From Flavobacteriales bacterium UBA952 (GTDB taxonomy: Bacteria; Bacteroidota; Bacteroidia; Flavobacteriales_D; Crocinitomicaceae), in NCBI GenBank assembly GCA_905182495.1, contig CAJJBU010000008.1, positions 1 to 64,000 on the forward strand: a stretch of 64,000 bases of DNA. Reading direction: 5' to 3'. How positions within the stretch are numbered: the stretch's first letter is position 1; each line of letters begins with the position of its first letter. Below are positions 1-8,733 of this stretch, piece by piece. Below the pieces are notes generated by a model that saw only the letters and a program-made list of their open reading frames with translations, searched no databases and had not been told where the DNA came from. The position numbers were made by a program, and so were the translations under genes.

Positions 1-1
1 T

Positions 2-436
2 GATGGTGTAATGACTGATGGTGGCATGCTCTTCTCTGCGAAAGGCGATGAAATGAAAAAATTCAACACTAAAGACGGTATGGGCATCTTAAAACTAAGG
101 GATTCTTCAATTGAAGTTGGAATTATATCCTCAGGATTTTCAGCAGAGATTGTAAACAAGCGCGCGGAAATGTTGGGTATAAAGAATTGTTACGTAGGAC
201 GTGAATCCAAGATGGATATACTCAATGGCTGGATGAAAGACAAAGGTTTAAAAGCCGATGAGGTAGCTATGATTGGAGACGATATTAATGACCTTGAAAT
301 CATGAAAAGCATTGGACTCTCTGCTTGCCCATCCGATGCTGTTAATGAGATCAAAAGTATTGCACAAGTTATCCTTAAGCATAAAGGTGGCGAGGGTTGT
401 GTAAGAGAATTTATAGAAAACTACCTAAAAATCTGA
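2..436 (+). CDS. KdsC-like HAD phosphatase, 5' end outside window
   Basis: This is a HAD-superfamily phosphatase of the KdsC / 3-deoxy-manno-octulosonate-8-phosphate phosphatase group, which removes phosphate from Kdo-8-P in lipopolysaccharide core synthesis. The frame is open to the window edge and reads DGVMTDGG just before the first ATG. This is the distal part of the family's catalytic DxDGVxTDG motif, so the gene begins upstream and the ATG at 11 is internal. The C-terminal HAD motif GDDINDLEIM, which binds Mg, is present, and the family's usual length of about 165-175 residues fits a short missing N-terminus. The stop lies 7 bases before the next gene, suggesting co-transcription. Some Bacteroidota paralogues of this family act on other sugar phosphates, so the substrate is inferred. 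Confidence 0.8.
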   Translation, partial: DGVMTDGGMLFSAKGDEMKKFNTKDGMGILKLRDSSIEVGIISSGFSAEIVNKRAEMLGIKNCYVGRESKMDILNGWMKDKGLKADEVAMIGDDINDLEIMKSIGLSACPSDAVNEIKSIAQVILKHKGGEGCVREFIENYLKI

Positions 437-443
437 CAAGCGC

Positions 444-1653
444 ATGAAAATAGGGATCATTAAAGAAGGGAAAATTCCACCAGATTTTAGAGTTGCTTTA
501 ACACCAAAGCAATGCAAAGCAATTGTTGACACATACCCCAATGTCGAAGTCTTTATACAACGAAGCCCGATACGTACTTATTCTGATGATGCGTATCAAG
601 AAGAAGGATTGACACTAGTTGATGAGCTGAGTCACTGCGACGTTATTATAGGTGTAAAAGAAGTGAACCTAAAAGACTTGATTCCTAATAAGACATTCAT
701 GTTCTTTTCACATACCTTCAAGCAGCAATCTTACAATAGGGTTTTACTTGAAGAAATATTGAAGAAAAATATCCGCCTTATTGATTATGAGGTCATCAAA
801 GACACACGTAATGTCAGATTGATTGGCTTTGGTCGTTACGCAGGGATTGTAGGTTGTTATAACGGATTGTTAGGTTATGGGGAGAAAACTAAAAGATACC
901 ACCTAAAACCAGCGAATGTAATGTGAGGACAAAAAGGAAGTTGAATCAGAATTGAAAAAGGTAGTGCTGCCCAAAAACTTCAAAATGGTACTGACTGGAT
1001 TTGGCCGTGTAGGTCATGGTGCTAGAGAAATCATGAAGCTACTGCCGATTAAAGAGCTTGGACATGAAGCCTACTTGCAAGAGAATCATGACAAACCCGT
1101 ATTTACCCATCTAGAAGTTGAACATTATTTTGTTAAAAAAGATGGAACGGACTTCATTCGTAGAGAATTTTATAAGCAACCCGAACTCTATGATCGAGGC
1201 TTTCAAAAATATGTGCCTGAAACAGACATGTATATCCCTTGTCATTATTGGAGCAGTCGTTCGCCTAAAATATTAACCCAAGCAGATCTTGCGGCAGATA
1301 ATAATAGAATTTCTGTAGTGGCAGATATCTCATGTGACATCGCAGACCCTATCGCTTCTACTTTACGTCCCTCAAAAGTGGCCAATCCGATATATGGCTA
1401 CGATCCTAAAACAGGACAGGAGGTTGACTATAATACCCCCAATGCAATTGCGGTTATGGCCGTTGATAATTTACCCTGTGAATTGCCGAAAGATGCTTCT
1501 GAGGATTTCGGTAACGAATTGATTAAGCATGTTTTACCTGCACTTATTGGTGACGACCCCACTCGAATTATTGAAAGAGCAAGTCAAACAGATTTAAATG
1601 GCTCGCTTATGCCTGACTTTGCCTATCTTGAAGATTACGTAAAGGGACTGTAA
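444..1653 (+). CDS. Lysine/alanine dehydrogenase-like NAD(P) oxidoreductase, frame interrupted
   Basis: This is an AlaDh/PNT-type dehydrogenase related to saccharopine dehydrogenase (L-lysine-forming). The N-terminal half (444-926) carries the family start MKIGIIKEGK, the RVALTP segment and the RLIGFGRYAG segment. The C-terminal half (frame of 952-1653) carries the Rossmann motif LTGFGRVGHGA and the NAIAVMAVDNLPCELP segment. The first frame stops at 924-926. The other frame can be read back through that point as CEDKKEVESELKK, so one gene of about 400 residues is cut by a one-base insertion near 919-922. Both halves match the family without loss of sequence, so a sequencing error or a very recent lesion is likely. 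The gene lies 7 bases after the KdsC-like phosphatase. The substrate is not certain. Confidence 0.8.
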
Positions 1654-1694
1654 TAAAAAGTTGAAATACTTTAAGTTTTTTATACTTTTAAGGT

Positions 1695-3026
1695 GTGAGT
1701 ATCAAAGGAGATAAAAAGGTTATCCGAGGTTGGGTGATGTACGATTGGGCTAACTCAGTGTACAGCCTTGTTATTTCATCAGCCATATTCCCTATTTTTT
1801 ATGAAGCACAAACAACTTCTGTTTATGCAAAAAAAGTAGGTCTATCGTCAGATCTTATAGACTCAAATGACGTGACCGTATCTTTTTTCGGATACGACGT
1901 ATCTCCAAGTGTGTTGTATTCTATGGTGATCTCAATTTCCTTTGTTTTTGTGAGCATTCTCTCCCCTATTCTTTCTGGGATCGCAGATTATACCGGAAAT
2001 AAAAAGGGCTTTCTAAAGTTCTTCTGTTACTTCGGTGCTTTTTTCTGTATGACCTTGTTTTTCTTTGACCCAAATTATATGGAGTTAAGTATGTTATCGG
2101 TTATGTTCGCCTCGATCGGATTTTGGAGTAGTCTCGTCTTTTACAATGCTTTTTTACCCGAAATCGCACCACTTGAAGACCAAGACTCAATTTCAGCAAG
2201 AGGTTTTATTATGGGCTACATCGGCAGTATTATATTGCTCGTCGCTTGCCTTGCGATGATCATGGGCATTGGTACACATTTAACAAAATACAGTTTTATT
2301 CTCGTGGGTATATGGTGGGTTGTTTTTGCACAACGAACCTACCGCGTTTTACCAAGCAATCCTTTTAAAAAGAAACCCGAACCAGATTACATTTGGAAAG
2401 GTTTTAGAGAATTGAAAATTGTCTATAAAGAATTCATGCAAACGACACGACTTAAAAAGTACTTATACGCCTTCTTTTTTTTCAACTCTGGAGTACAGAC
2501 GGTCATGCTTTTAGCCACTATATTTGCGAGTAAAGCTATCGAGTGGCCTGAAGGAGAAGGCACAACAGGATTGATTTTAGCGATACTTTTAATACAAATA
2601 TTGGCTGCTATTGGCGCCAAACTTATGTCGAGCGTCTCACTTAAAATTGGGAATATCTCGACATTAAAAATCTCTGTTTTCATTTGGATTCTATTATGTG
2701 TAGGAGCATATATAATTCGTACACCAAATGAATTTTACATTATGGCTTCTGGTGTCGGACTCGTTATGGGAGGGATTCAATCTATTGCCCGTTCGACTTA
2801 TTCCAAGTACTTACCTGAAACCACTGACCACGCCAGCTATTTCTCATTCTATGATGTTTCTGAAAAAGTTGGCATTGTCCTTGGAACCGCCTTCTTCGCC
2901 CTCACCGAGTATTACTTTGATGATATCCGTTATTCTGTGATTTCAATCGCAAGTTTTTTCGTAATCGGACTCTATTATTTATTCAAAGTACCAAAGGAAG
3001 AAACAATTATTCCCGACAAACAATAA
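1695..3026 (+). CDS. UMF1-family MFS transporter
   Basis: This is a major-facilitator permease of the UMF1/Atg22-like family, 443 residues with about 12 hydrophobic segments, acting in the inner membrane; the substrate is unknown. The family signature near the N-terminus, GWVMYDWANSVYSLVI (about residues 12-27), is clear. A conserved GGIQSIARSTYSKYLPE segment lies near residue 355. The start is a GTG at 1695; no better ATG occurs before the conserved signature. The gene is 41 bases after the dehydrogenase and ends 3 bases before dapD, so it probably shares a transcript with its neighbours. Confidence 0.85.
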   Translation: MSIKGDKKVIRGWVMYDWANSVYSLVISSAIFPIFYEAQTTSVYAKKVGLSSDLIDSNDVTVSFFGYDVSPSVLYSMVISISFVFVSILSPILSGIADYTGNKKGFLKFFCYFGAFFCMTLFFFDPNYMELSMLSVMFASIGFWSSLVFYNAFLPEIAPLEDQDSISARGFIMGYIGSIILLVACLAMIMGIGTHLTKYSFILVGIWWVVFAQRTYRVLPSNPFKKKPEPDYIWKGFRELKIVYKEFMQTTRLKKYLYAFFFFNSGVQTVMLLATIFASKAIEWPEGEGTTGLILAILLIQILAAIGAKLMSSVSLKIGNISTLKISVFIWILLCVGAYIIRTPNEFYIMASGVGLVMGGIQSIARSTYSKYLPETTDHASYFSFYDVSEKVGIVLGTAFFALTEYYFDDIRYSVISIASFFVIGLYYLFKVPKEETIIPDKQ

Positions 3027-3029
3027 CAC

Positions 3030-3836
3030 ATGAAAGCACTCATTGAAAAAGCTTGGGCTGATAGATCTTTATTACAGCAAAAAGAAACCGTTGAAGCCAT
3101 TGAAGCTGTCATCGAAAAAATTGACAAAGGCACACTTAGAGTCGCTGAGCCTAATGGAAAAGAGTGGGTCGTCAACGAATGGGTCAAGAAAGCTGTAGTC
3201 ATGTATTTCCCTATCCGGCAGATGGAAACCATTGAGGTCGGACCTTTTGAATTCCATGATAAAATGGCCCTCAAAAAAAATTATAAAGAACTTGGTGTCC
3301 GTGTCGTCCCTCATGCGATTGCTCGCTATGGGGCGTATATAGCATCAGGAGTTATTATGATGCCTTCCTACATAAATATTGGAGCTTATGTCGATTCGGG
3401 AACCATGGTTGACACTTGGGCTACTGTTGGTAGCTGTGCTCAGATTGGTAAAAACGTGCATTTAAGCGGAGGCGTTGGCATAGGCGGCGTATTAGAACCT
3501 TTGCAAGCTGCTCCTGTTATTATAGAAGATGGGGCCTTTATTGGATCACGTTGTATCGTCGTTGAAGGTGTTCGAGTAGGCAAAGAAGCTGTGCTTGGTG
3601 CAAATGTTGTCCTTACGAAATCGACAAAAATCATTGATGTTACTGGAAATGATCCCAAAGAAATTCGAGGCTACGTACCCGAACGCAGCGTTGTCATTCC
3701 CGGAACCTATACAAAAACCTTTCCTGCAGGGGACTTTCAAGTACCATGTGCCCTAATCATAGGGCAGCGAAAAGCATCTACGGATCTAAAAACATCTCTC
3801 AATGATGCCCTCAGAACACATAATGTTGCAGTTTAA
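3030..3836 (+). CDS. dapD: 2,3,4,5-tetrahydropyridine-2,6-dicarboxylate N-succinyltransferase
   Basis: DapD succinylates tetrahydrodipicolinate in the diaminopimelate/lysine pathway and is cytoplasmic. At 268 residues the length is typical. The helical N-terminus is followed by a left-handed beta-helix of hexapeptide repeats (about residues 100-220). That part includes GVIMMPSYINIGAYVDSGTM, TWATVGSCAQIGKNVHLSGG and GGVLEPLQA, which are hallmark DapD stretches around the active site. The start ATG is 3 bases after the upstream transporter stop. Downstream begins the AT-rich accessory stretch, so dapD marks the edge of conserved chromosome. Confidence 0.97.
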   Translation: MKALIEKAWADRSLLQQKETVEAIEAVIEKIDKGTLRVAEPNGKEWVVNEWVKKAVVMYFPIRQMETIEVGPFEFHDKMALKKNYKELGVRVVPHAIARYGAYIASGVIMMPSYINIGAYVDSGTMVDTWATVGSCAQIGKNVHLSGGVGIGGVLEPLQAAPVIIEDGAFIGSRCIVVEGVRVGKEAVLGANVVLTKSTKIIDVTGNDPKEIRGYVPERSVVIPGTYTKTFPAGDFQVPCALIIGQRKASTDLKTSLNDALRTHNVAV

Positions 3837-3866
3837 TCCTATAGAAATCTTCTAAAAAAATATAAC

Positions 3867-3892
3867 GGAAATAAACGCAATACGTTTAGCCC
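3867..3892 (+). repeat. Direct repeat copy 1 with internal palindrome
   Basis: A 26-base sequence beginning ggaaataaacg and ending acgtttagccc is repeated at 4019-4044 with 24 of 26 bases identical, 152 bases apart. Copy 1 contains an imperfect palindrome (aaacgca-a-tacgttt). No open reading frame lies between the copies. The sequence after the repeat (aattttaaataaa) also resembles what follows copy 2. Confidence 0.6.
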
Positions 3893-4018
3893 GCCAATTT
3901 TAAATAAATCACAGGCAAAAGCCCCATTTAAAAGAGGACGAAATGACCCCGAAGTGACGGTTAAACAACTCTTTAAATGACTTCTCTACTATTTGAATTA
4001 TATTTGATTATAAACTCA

Positions 4019-4056
4019 GGAAATAAACGTATTACGTTTAGCCCCTCGTTATAGGC
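4019..4056 (+). repeat. Direct repeat copy 2 and cassette-like core CGTTATAGGC
   Basis: This is the second copy of the 26-base repeat, here with a perfect palindrome aaacgta-t-tacgttt at 4025-4039. It runs into TTTAGCCCCTCGTTATAGGC. The core CGTTATAGGC at 4047-4056 recurs as CGTTATAGCC at 6110-6119 and CGTTATAA at 7245-7252, each preceded by TTAGCC and each just upstream of a gene. This is one of the putative cassette boundaries. Confidence 0.5.
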
Positions 4057-4068
4057 AATTTTAATAGA

Positions 4069-4637
4069 ATGCATAATTCAGAGCTTCAAGAAACATTAAA
4101 ATCACTCTTTCCAGATTTAGAAGAAGAATCTCTGAATGCCCTTATGGAACATTCTTCGTATTTGAAATATGACAAGGGTACAAAATTGATTTTGGAAGGC
4201 AAGAGACATGGTTATTTCTACTTAATCTTAAATGGAGGGGTCAAATCGTACTATTTAAAAGATCACGAGAAGTATGCATGTGGTTCGCATTCGAAAAGGA
4301 AGCGATAGGAACAATCACAACATATGAAGGTTTGCTATCCAAAGAAACCGTTGAATTATTGCAAGACTCTGAATTGATCAGATTCGAAATTGAAAAAATA
4401 AAAGAACTTTCGCGAACAGATATATCTATTATTCACCTGCTAAATAATCTTATAATAGAACATACTCTATGCATTGAAGAAAGACTTTATCAGTTACAGT
4501 TCATGTCCAGCAAAGAACGCTATAAAGTACTTCTTGAAACGACTCCTGAAATATTACAAACAGTATCACTAACTGATATAGCTTCCTATTTGGGGATTTA
4601 TAGAGAAACTTTGAGTCGAATAAGGTCAGAACTATGA
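4069..4637 (+). CDS. Crp/Fnr-family regulator, frame interrupted
   Basis: This is a Crp/Fnr-like regulator of the small Bacteroidota type, about 189 residues: a cyclic-nucleotide-binding-like beta-barrel followed by a C-terminal helix-turn-helix. The first part (4069 onward) contains KLILEGKRHGYFYLILNGGV, typical of the barrel. The second part (through 4637) ends SLTDIASYLGIYRETLSRIR, the recognition-helix region. The first frame runs off after LKDH and ends at 4308. The second frame reads back as REVCMWFAFEKE, so a single-base deletion near 4264-4266 explains the break. The ligand and targets are unknown. The flavin amine oxidase follows 76 bases downstream and may share the transcript. The region looks AT-rich and accessory. 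Confidence 0.75.
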
Positions 4638-4713
4638 TTTTGTGACATATGTCAAGTGAATTCAATTTTTAAACAATTAATATTGTTCTTTACTAGTCCT
4701 TAAATAAAGCATT

Positions 4714-6009
4714 ATGAAAAAACATATAAAAATAACATCCCTAGTTTCTCTAGTCTCTATCATTCTCGCAATGTTAGTTATGTCATGCAAAAAAGATGAA
4801 ACTCCACCCCCAATGCCGCTGCCCGCTGGCTCAGAAAATACCGAAACTGAGTTTCAAGGAAATGTAATTATTGTGGGGGCCGGAGCTGCTGGATTAGCTG
4901 CTGCAAAAAAGCTAGAAGAAGAAGGTGTTAGTTATCAAATATTAGAAGCAACTGATAAGCTTGGTGGTAGAATCCAGAAAGATGAAACCTTTGCAGATTT
5001 TCCTATCGATTTGGGTGCTGAGTGGATTCATGAAGATAAATCAATTCTAAACTATTTAATAAATCAGCCAGGAAACGAGCCATATGTTGAAACGATTTTA
5101 TATCAGCCAATGAATGTGAAAGAAGTAGTCGGGAATAATATTTCTCAAATTTCAAATCAAGATATGGTAGATTATTATGCAGATTATATTACAGAATATA
5201 AATTTAAAAGTACTACTTGGTATGATTTCATTAATGAGAATTTTGCTCAACAAGTAGAGCAAAATATTATCTATAACTCTAAAGTTACAATTATAGACTA
5301 TACAGGAAATCAAGTCGTATTAACGACAGAGAATGGTATAGAATACCAAGTAGACAAAGTCATTTTAACAGTTTCCCTTGGTGTACTTAGATCTAATGCC
5401 ATTACTTTTATCCCTTCCTTACCTGCAAAAAAGATTGCGGCTATAGAAGATGTTGAATATTTATCTGGGTTTAAATTGTTTATGAAGTTCTCTAATCAAT
5501 TTTATCCAGATGTCATTACATGTGAAACAAGTAGTGGAGAAAAAACATTTTATGATGTCGCATACGGAAAGGAATCACAAGATCATGTTTTAGGATTATT
5601 ATCTACTGGTATTTCAGCGGAAGAATATTATTTATTAGCTAATTCAGATTCAATTGTGAATGCTGTAATTCAAGAGTTAGATGGTTATTTTAATGGACTT
5701 GCCTCTCAGAATTATTTAGGGTCATATATATATGAAGATTGGGGTCAACAAACATATACACAAGGAACTTGGACGTCTGATTTTCAAGCTGCTTCCCAAG
5801 ATCTAATTGCTCCACTTGATGATAAAGTCTATTTTGCTGGAGAAAGTTATAGTACTCATGGTATAATTCCTATTCAAGGTTTTTATATTATTCGTGGATC
5901 TGTTCAAAGTGCTATAATATCAAAGGCTATGAAGCTGTTGATAGCTTATTGGAGTAGAATATCTTTACCTGAGACTAACTGGCTATGGAACAATGTCTAC
6001 AGGCAATAG
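4714..6009 (+). CDS. Flavin monoamine oxidase-like lipoprotein, C-terminus frame-shifted
   Basis: This is an FAD-dependent amine oxidase-like protein exported as a lipoprotein. The signal peptide ends MLVMSCKK (lipobox Cys near residue 25). The Rossmann dinucleotide motif VIIVGAGAAGLAAAKKLEEEG (within residues 50-75), the GGRI motif and the GAEWIH segment follow. The FAD-binding C-terminal motif KVYFAGE is at about residue 373. After SVQSAIIS the frame diverges. The alternative frame gives GYEAVDSLLE and a stop at 5955-5957, which matches the usual end of the family. A one-base loss in the AAA run at 5922-5924 would restore it, so the last 28 or so residues of the open frame are probably spurious. 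The substrate is unknown. A terminator follows at 6010. Confidence 0.8.
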   Translation: MKKHIKITSLVSLVSIILAMLVMSCKKDETPPPMPLPAGSENTETEFQGNVIIVGAGAAGLAAAKKLEEEGVSYQILEATDKLGGRIQKDETFADFPIDLGAEWIHEDKSILNYLINQPGNEPYVETILYQPMNVKEVVGNNISQISNQDMVDYYADYITEYKFKSTTWYDFINENFAQQVEQNIIYNSKVTIIDYTGNQVVLTTENGIEYQVDKVILTVSLGVLRSNAITFIPSLPAKKIAAIEDVEYLSGFKLFMKFSNQFYPDVITCETSSGEKTFYDVAYGKESQDHVLGLLSTGISAEEYYLLANSDSIVNAVIQELDGYFNGLASQNYLGSYIYEDWGQQTYTQGTWTSDFQAASQDLIAPLDDKVYFAGESYSTHGIIPIQGFYIIRGSVQSAIISKAMKLLIAYWSRISLPETNWLWNNVYRQ

Positions 6010-6038
6010 CGGTTTGGGTGTAATCTCAAACCGTTTTT
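6010..6038 (+). terminator. Rho-independent terminator after amine oxidase
   Basis: The arms cggtttg and caaaccg, separated by 10 bases, are followed by ttttt. This is placed to end the Crp-amine oxidase transcript. Confidence 0.7.
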
Positions 6039-6068
6039 GCATTTAATTACGTATTTTGCTTCCCGAAA

Positions 6069-6119
6069 CCTAAGACTGCATTGAAATCCGCTACGACTCT
6101 TAGCCTAAACGTTATAGCC
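6069..6119 (+). repeat. Cassette-like boundary with CTAAGA/TCTTAG arms and CGTTATAGCC core
   Basis: Inverted arms ctaaga (6070-6075) and tcttag (6098-6103) lie just before TTAGCCTAAACGTTATAGCC. The same arms and core order occur at 7193-7252. The core CGTTATAGCC is the reverse complement of GGCTATAAC at 7179-7187, which ends the following gene, so that gene is flanked by inverted core sequences. Confidence 0.5.
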
Positions 6120-6130
6120 CATGAAATAGT

Positions 6131-7186
6131 ATGATGAAAAACACAATATTACTGTTAACGCTTATCACAAGTTTATTTGCTTCGTGTCAGATGAGCAATA
6201 GCAAAAGTGTTTACAAGGCAATTTTTGACACTTCACTCAAAGATTACAACACGATTGAATCTGAAATTGGACATTACATAGAAACAGATAATGTTCAAAT
6301 GCATTACATAACATTTGGGAATGCTGAAAACACACCGTTAATTTGGATTCATGGCACGGGAAGTTCTTCGTGGGAAATGTTGAATTTCAGAGATTCTTTA
6401 GAACAATTAAATTTGTACGTTATCAGTATTGATTATTATGGTCATGGACAAACACCAATGCCAAAAACTGAGAAATCTATTTATCACATTGCCGACGATA
6501 TTAAGTTTCTAATGGACAATTTGAGTATTAGCAAAGCGATTATTGGTGGTTGGTCTCGAGGTGGATATGTAGCGACAGCATTTTATGATGCTTACCCTGA
6601 AAATGTGCTCGGAATAATGCTTGTGGATGGAGGGTCAGCAAATGCCTTGGTGCCTAGATATCAAATGGATCGTGATACGCTCAGAGCTAAATACAAGGAT
6701 GCCCAAGTTCCCGAAGATTTATTGTTAACCTATGACTCCAAATTTGAAGCATTTTGTGCTTTAGCGGACACAACCAATTTGGAAAGTCAAGCATGGATTT
6801 TAGATGGTTTAAAAATTGGGCTAAATGGAAAATGGGGCTATACTTCCGACGTTTGGAAATCTGTAGCAAATGAATCTGTTCAATCAATGTTGTCGGCAGT
6901 TGAATCACCAACTTTAGCTCCACTTATGGCATCTTCAACTTACCTCATGGAACCATTGGTTATTTATCGGAATTTGGACGTGCCTCTTGTAATAATTGAT
7001 CCTATAACAGACAATGAAACATGGCAAAACTATACTCCTGAAAATTCAAAATTGAAGAATTTACACCCAGAACTCGTAAATCATCGAATTTATGAAGAAA
7101 CCCAACATCACGCGCATTTTGAAAGACCCGATCAATTTCTGATAGATTTGAAAATGTTGATTAATCAAATAAATGAAGGGCTATAA
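6131..7186 (+). CDS. Alpha/beta-hydrolase lipoprotein
   Basis: This is a 351-residue alpha/beta-hydrolase with a lipoprotein signal (LFASCQMSN, lipobox Cys about residue 19), so it is likely anchored outside the inner membrane. Visible motifs are LIWIHGTGSSSWEM (oxyanion HG region, about residue 75), the nucleophile elbow GGWSRGGY (Ser about 144), a candidate acid Asp in IIDPITDN, and the catalytic His region HHAHFERPDQF near the C-terminus. Translation could begin at 6131 or at the second ATG, 6134. The substrate is not predictable. The last codons overlap the GGCTATAAC element at 7179-7187, as expected for a cassette-like unit. Confidence 0.8.
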   Translation: MMKNTILLLTLITSLFASCQMSNSKSVYKAIFDTSLKDYNTIESEIGHYIETDNVQMHYITFGNAENTPLIWIHGTGSSSWEMLNFRDSLEQLNLYVISIDYYGHGQTPMPKTEKSIYHIADDIKFLMDNLSISKAIIGGWSRGGYVATAFYDAYPENVLGIMLVDGGSANALVPRYQMDRDTLRAKYKDAQVPEDLLLTYDSKFEAFCALADTTNLESQAWILDGLKIGLNGKWGYTSDVWKSVANESVQSMLSAVESPTLAPLMASSTYLMEPLVIYRNLDVPLVIIDPITDNETWQNYTPENSKLKNLHPELVNHRIYEETQHHAHFERPDQFLIDLKMLINQINEGL

Positions 7187-7252
7187 CACAACCTAAGAAA
7201 ACATAGCCGCCCCTACGGGGACGGCAACGTTTCTTAGCTTTAGCCGTTATAA
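7179..7252 (+). repeat. Structured cassette-like boundary (74 b)
   Basis: The element opens with GGCTATAAC (7179-7187) and closes with TTTAGCCGTTATAA (7239-7252). Between them are arms ctaagaaa (7193-7200) and tttcttag (7230-7237), and an inner GC-rich hairpin gccgcccc-ta-cggggacggc (7206-7225). The nested, imperfect, asymmetric hairpin with conserved boxes at both ends resembles an integron attC site in architecture, although the boxes do not match the classical RYYYAAC/GTTRRRY sequences exactly. Confidence 0.5.
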
Positions 7253-7321
7253 ATAATTCAAGAATGCTATAACAAATAGTATGAAACAATCGTCATACAG
7301 TTAATAATAAAATTAAGAACA

Positions 7322-8515
7322 ATGAAAAAAATATTATTATCCACTTTAACAACACTTCTTCTGCTAACAGGTTGCAGTACAATAAAGACAATTAAATTAA
7401 TGAAAAGTGGAGAAGTTGAACAAGAAGAATTTAATGTTAAAATCCCTTTTGAATATCGTTTAGGTCTGATTATTTTGAAAGTAGATATTGCTGGAAAAGA
7501 ATATGATTTTGTTCTTGATACCGGAGCTCCTAGTGTTATTTCTAAAGAATTAGCCAAAAAGTTAGATTTAAGCAATATTACTGAACAAAAAGTAGGAGAT
7601 AGTCAAGGTGAAGATTCCAACTTGGGCTTCACTACAATTGAAAAGTTAAGTATCAGTGATATTAACTTTTTGAATACTGGAGCCGTTATAGCCGATTTAA
7701 ATCAATCACAGGAGGTTCGCTGTTTAAAAATAGACGGTTTTATTGGATCAAACCTAATGAGGAAAGCAATTTGGAAATTCGATTACCAAAATCAAATAAT
7801 CACAATAACCAATTCAATCGAATCCTTAAATATTCCAAAATCAACTAATAAAATACCTTTTTTTACAGAACTTACAGGAACGCCAATTATAGATATCCTA
7901 TTAAATAATATAACAGAAAAGAACGTTACCGTTGACTTAGGTTCAAATGGGGATATTTCATTATCGCGAAAAACTTTTGATAGATTAATGAAAAATAATC
8001 CCTCGATTCCACAAACATATAGTTTTGGTAATTCAACTTCAGGGCTTTACGGACTCGGTAAAGCAGATAGTACCTTCTATCTCAAAGTTCCCTCTATTTC
8101 ATTTGGAGACATCTCACTTGATAGCACCATTGTCCAATTTACCTCTGAATCAGCTTCAACTATTGGTACTGAGTTATTTAAAAATTATGACCTAATAATA
8201 AATTGGTTTACCAAAGAAATTATTTTGATCAATCAAACAAAATATAATAATTCAACTTTATCTTCTTTCGGTTTTTCTTTTTCGAATCAAGAGAGTAAAT
8301 TAACAGTAAGTGAGATTTATGAAAATATGGAAGACTTAAAAGTTGGTGACCAAATTTTAAGTATGGATGGAACCAATTATAAAGAATTAATCCCTGAACA
8401 ATGGTGTGAAATAGTTGAAAATGGACTTTTAAAAGATAAAGAAGAAATTAGCATTACCATTCTAAGAAATAATAAAGAATTTACCTTTTCATTAAAAGAA
8501 ATGAAACTGATTTAA
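7322..8515 (+). CDS. Retropepsin-like aspartic protease lipoprotein with PDZ domain
   Basis: This 397-residue lipoprotein (signal ends LLLTGCSTIK, lipobox Cys about residue 19) has two retropepsin-like halves and a C-terminal PDZ domain. The first half has the catalytic motif FVLDTGAPSVIS (DTG about residues 66-68). The second half has VTVDLGSNGDISLS, where DLG replaces DTG. The PDZ end reads LKVGDQILSMDGTNYKEL. Such single-chain retropepsin-PDZ proteins are common in Bacteroidota and are thought to be periplasmic or surface proteases. Whether the second half is catalytic is unclear. The gene is AT-rich and lies between two structured intergenic repeats. Confidence 0.75.
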   Translation: MKKILLSTLTTLLLLTGCSTIKTIKLMKSGEVEQEEFNVKIPFEYRLGLIILKVDIAGKEYDFVLDTGAPSVISKELAKKLDLSNITEQKVGDSQGEDSNLGFTTIEKLSISDINFLNTGAVIADLNQSQEVRCLKIDGFIGSNLMRKAIWKFDYQNQIITITNSIESLNIPKSTNKIPFFTELTGTPIIDILLNNITEKNVTVDLGSNGDISLSRKTFDRLMKNNPSIPQTYSFGNSTSGLYGLGKADSTFYLKVPSISFGDISLDSTIVQFTSESASTIGTELFKNYDLIINWFTKEIILINQTKYNNSTLSSFGFSFSNQESKLTVSEIYENMEDLKVGDQILSMDGTNYKELIPEQWCEIVENGLLKDKEEISITILRNNKEFTFSLKEMKLI

Positions 8516-8536
8516 AAATAAAATACTGCTAACACG

Positions 8537-8710
8537 GTATATAGCAAATAGGGCGTTCGATGTTTTATGGAAGTTCAGAACTATTTACCTACACCGCCAA
8601 ATCGTTGTATTTGGCTTTTAAGAATGAATAAATTAAAACCAAAATACAACGTTTTGGCTCAGTGCAATCTTGAAAAGTTATTGCTTTCTACTGCCCTACT
8701 TGCCATATAC
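8537..8710 (+). repeat. 174-base nested inverted repeat (cruciform-like, cassette boundary)
   Basis: The outer arms at 8537-8554 and 8693-8710 are inverted copies matching at 16 of 18 bases. The inner arms at 8596-8619 and 8635-8658 match at 21 of 24 bases around a 15-base loop. The intervening parts are unpaired. There is no coding frame. The structure is followed by AACGTTGTATGC at 8714-8725, which overlaps the next start codon. The layout resembles a long attC or VCR-type site; a MITE is the main alternative. Confidence 0.65.
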
Positions 8711-8733
8711 ATCAACGTTGTATGCAATTAATA

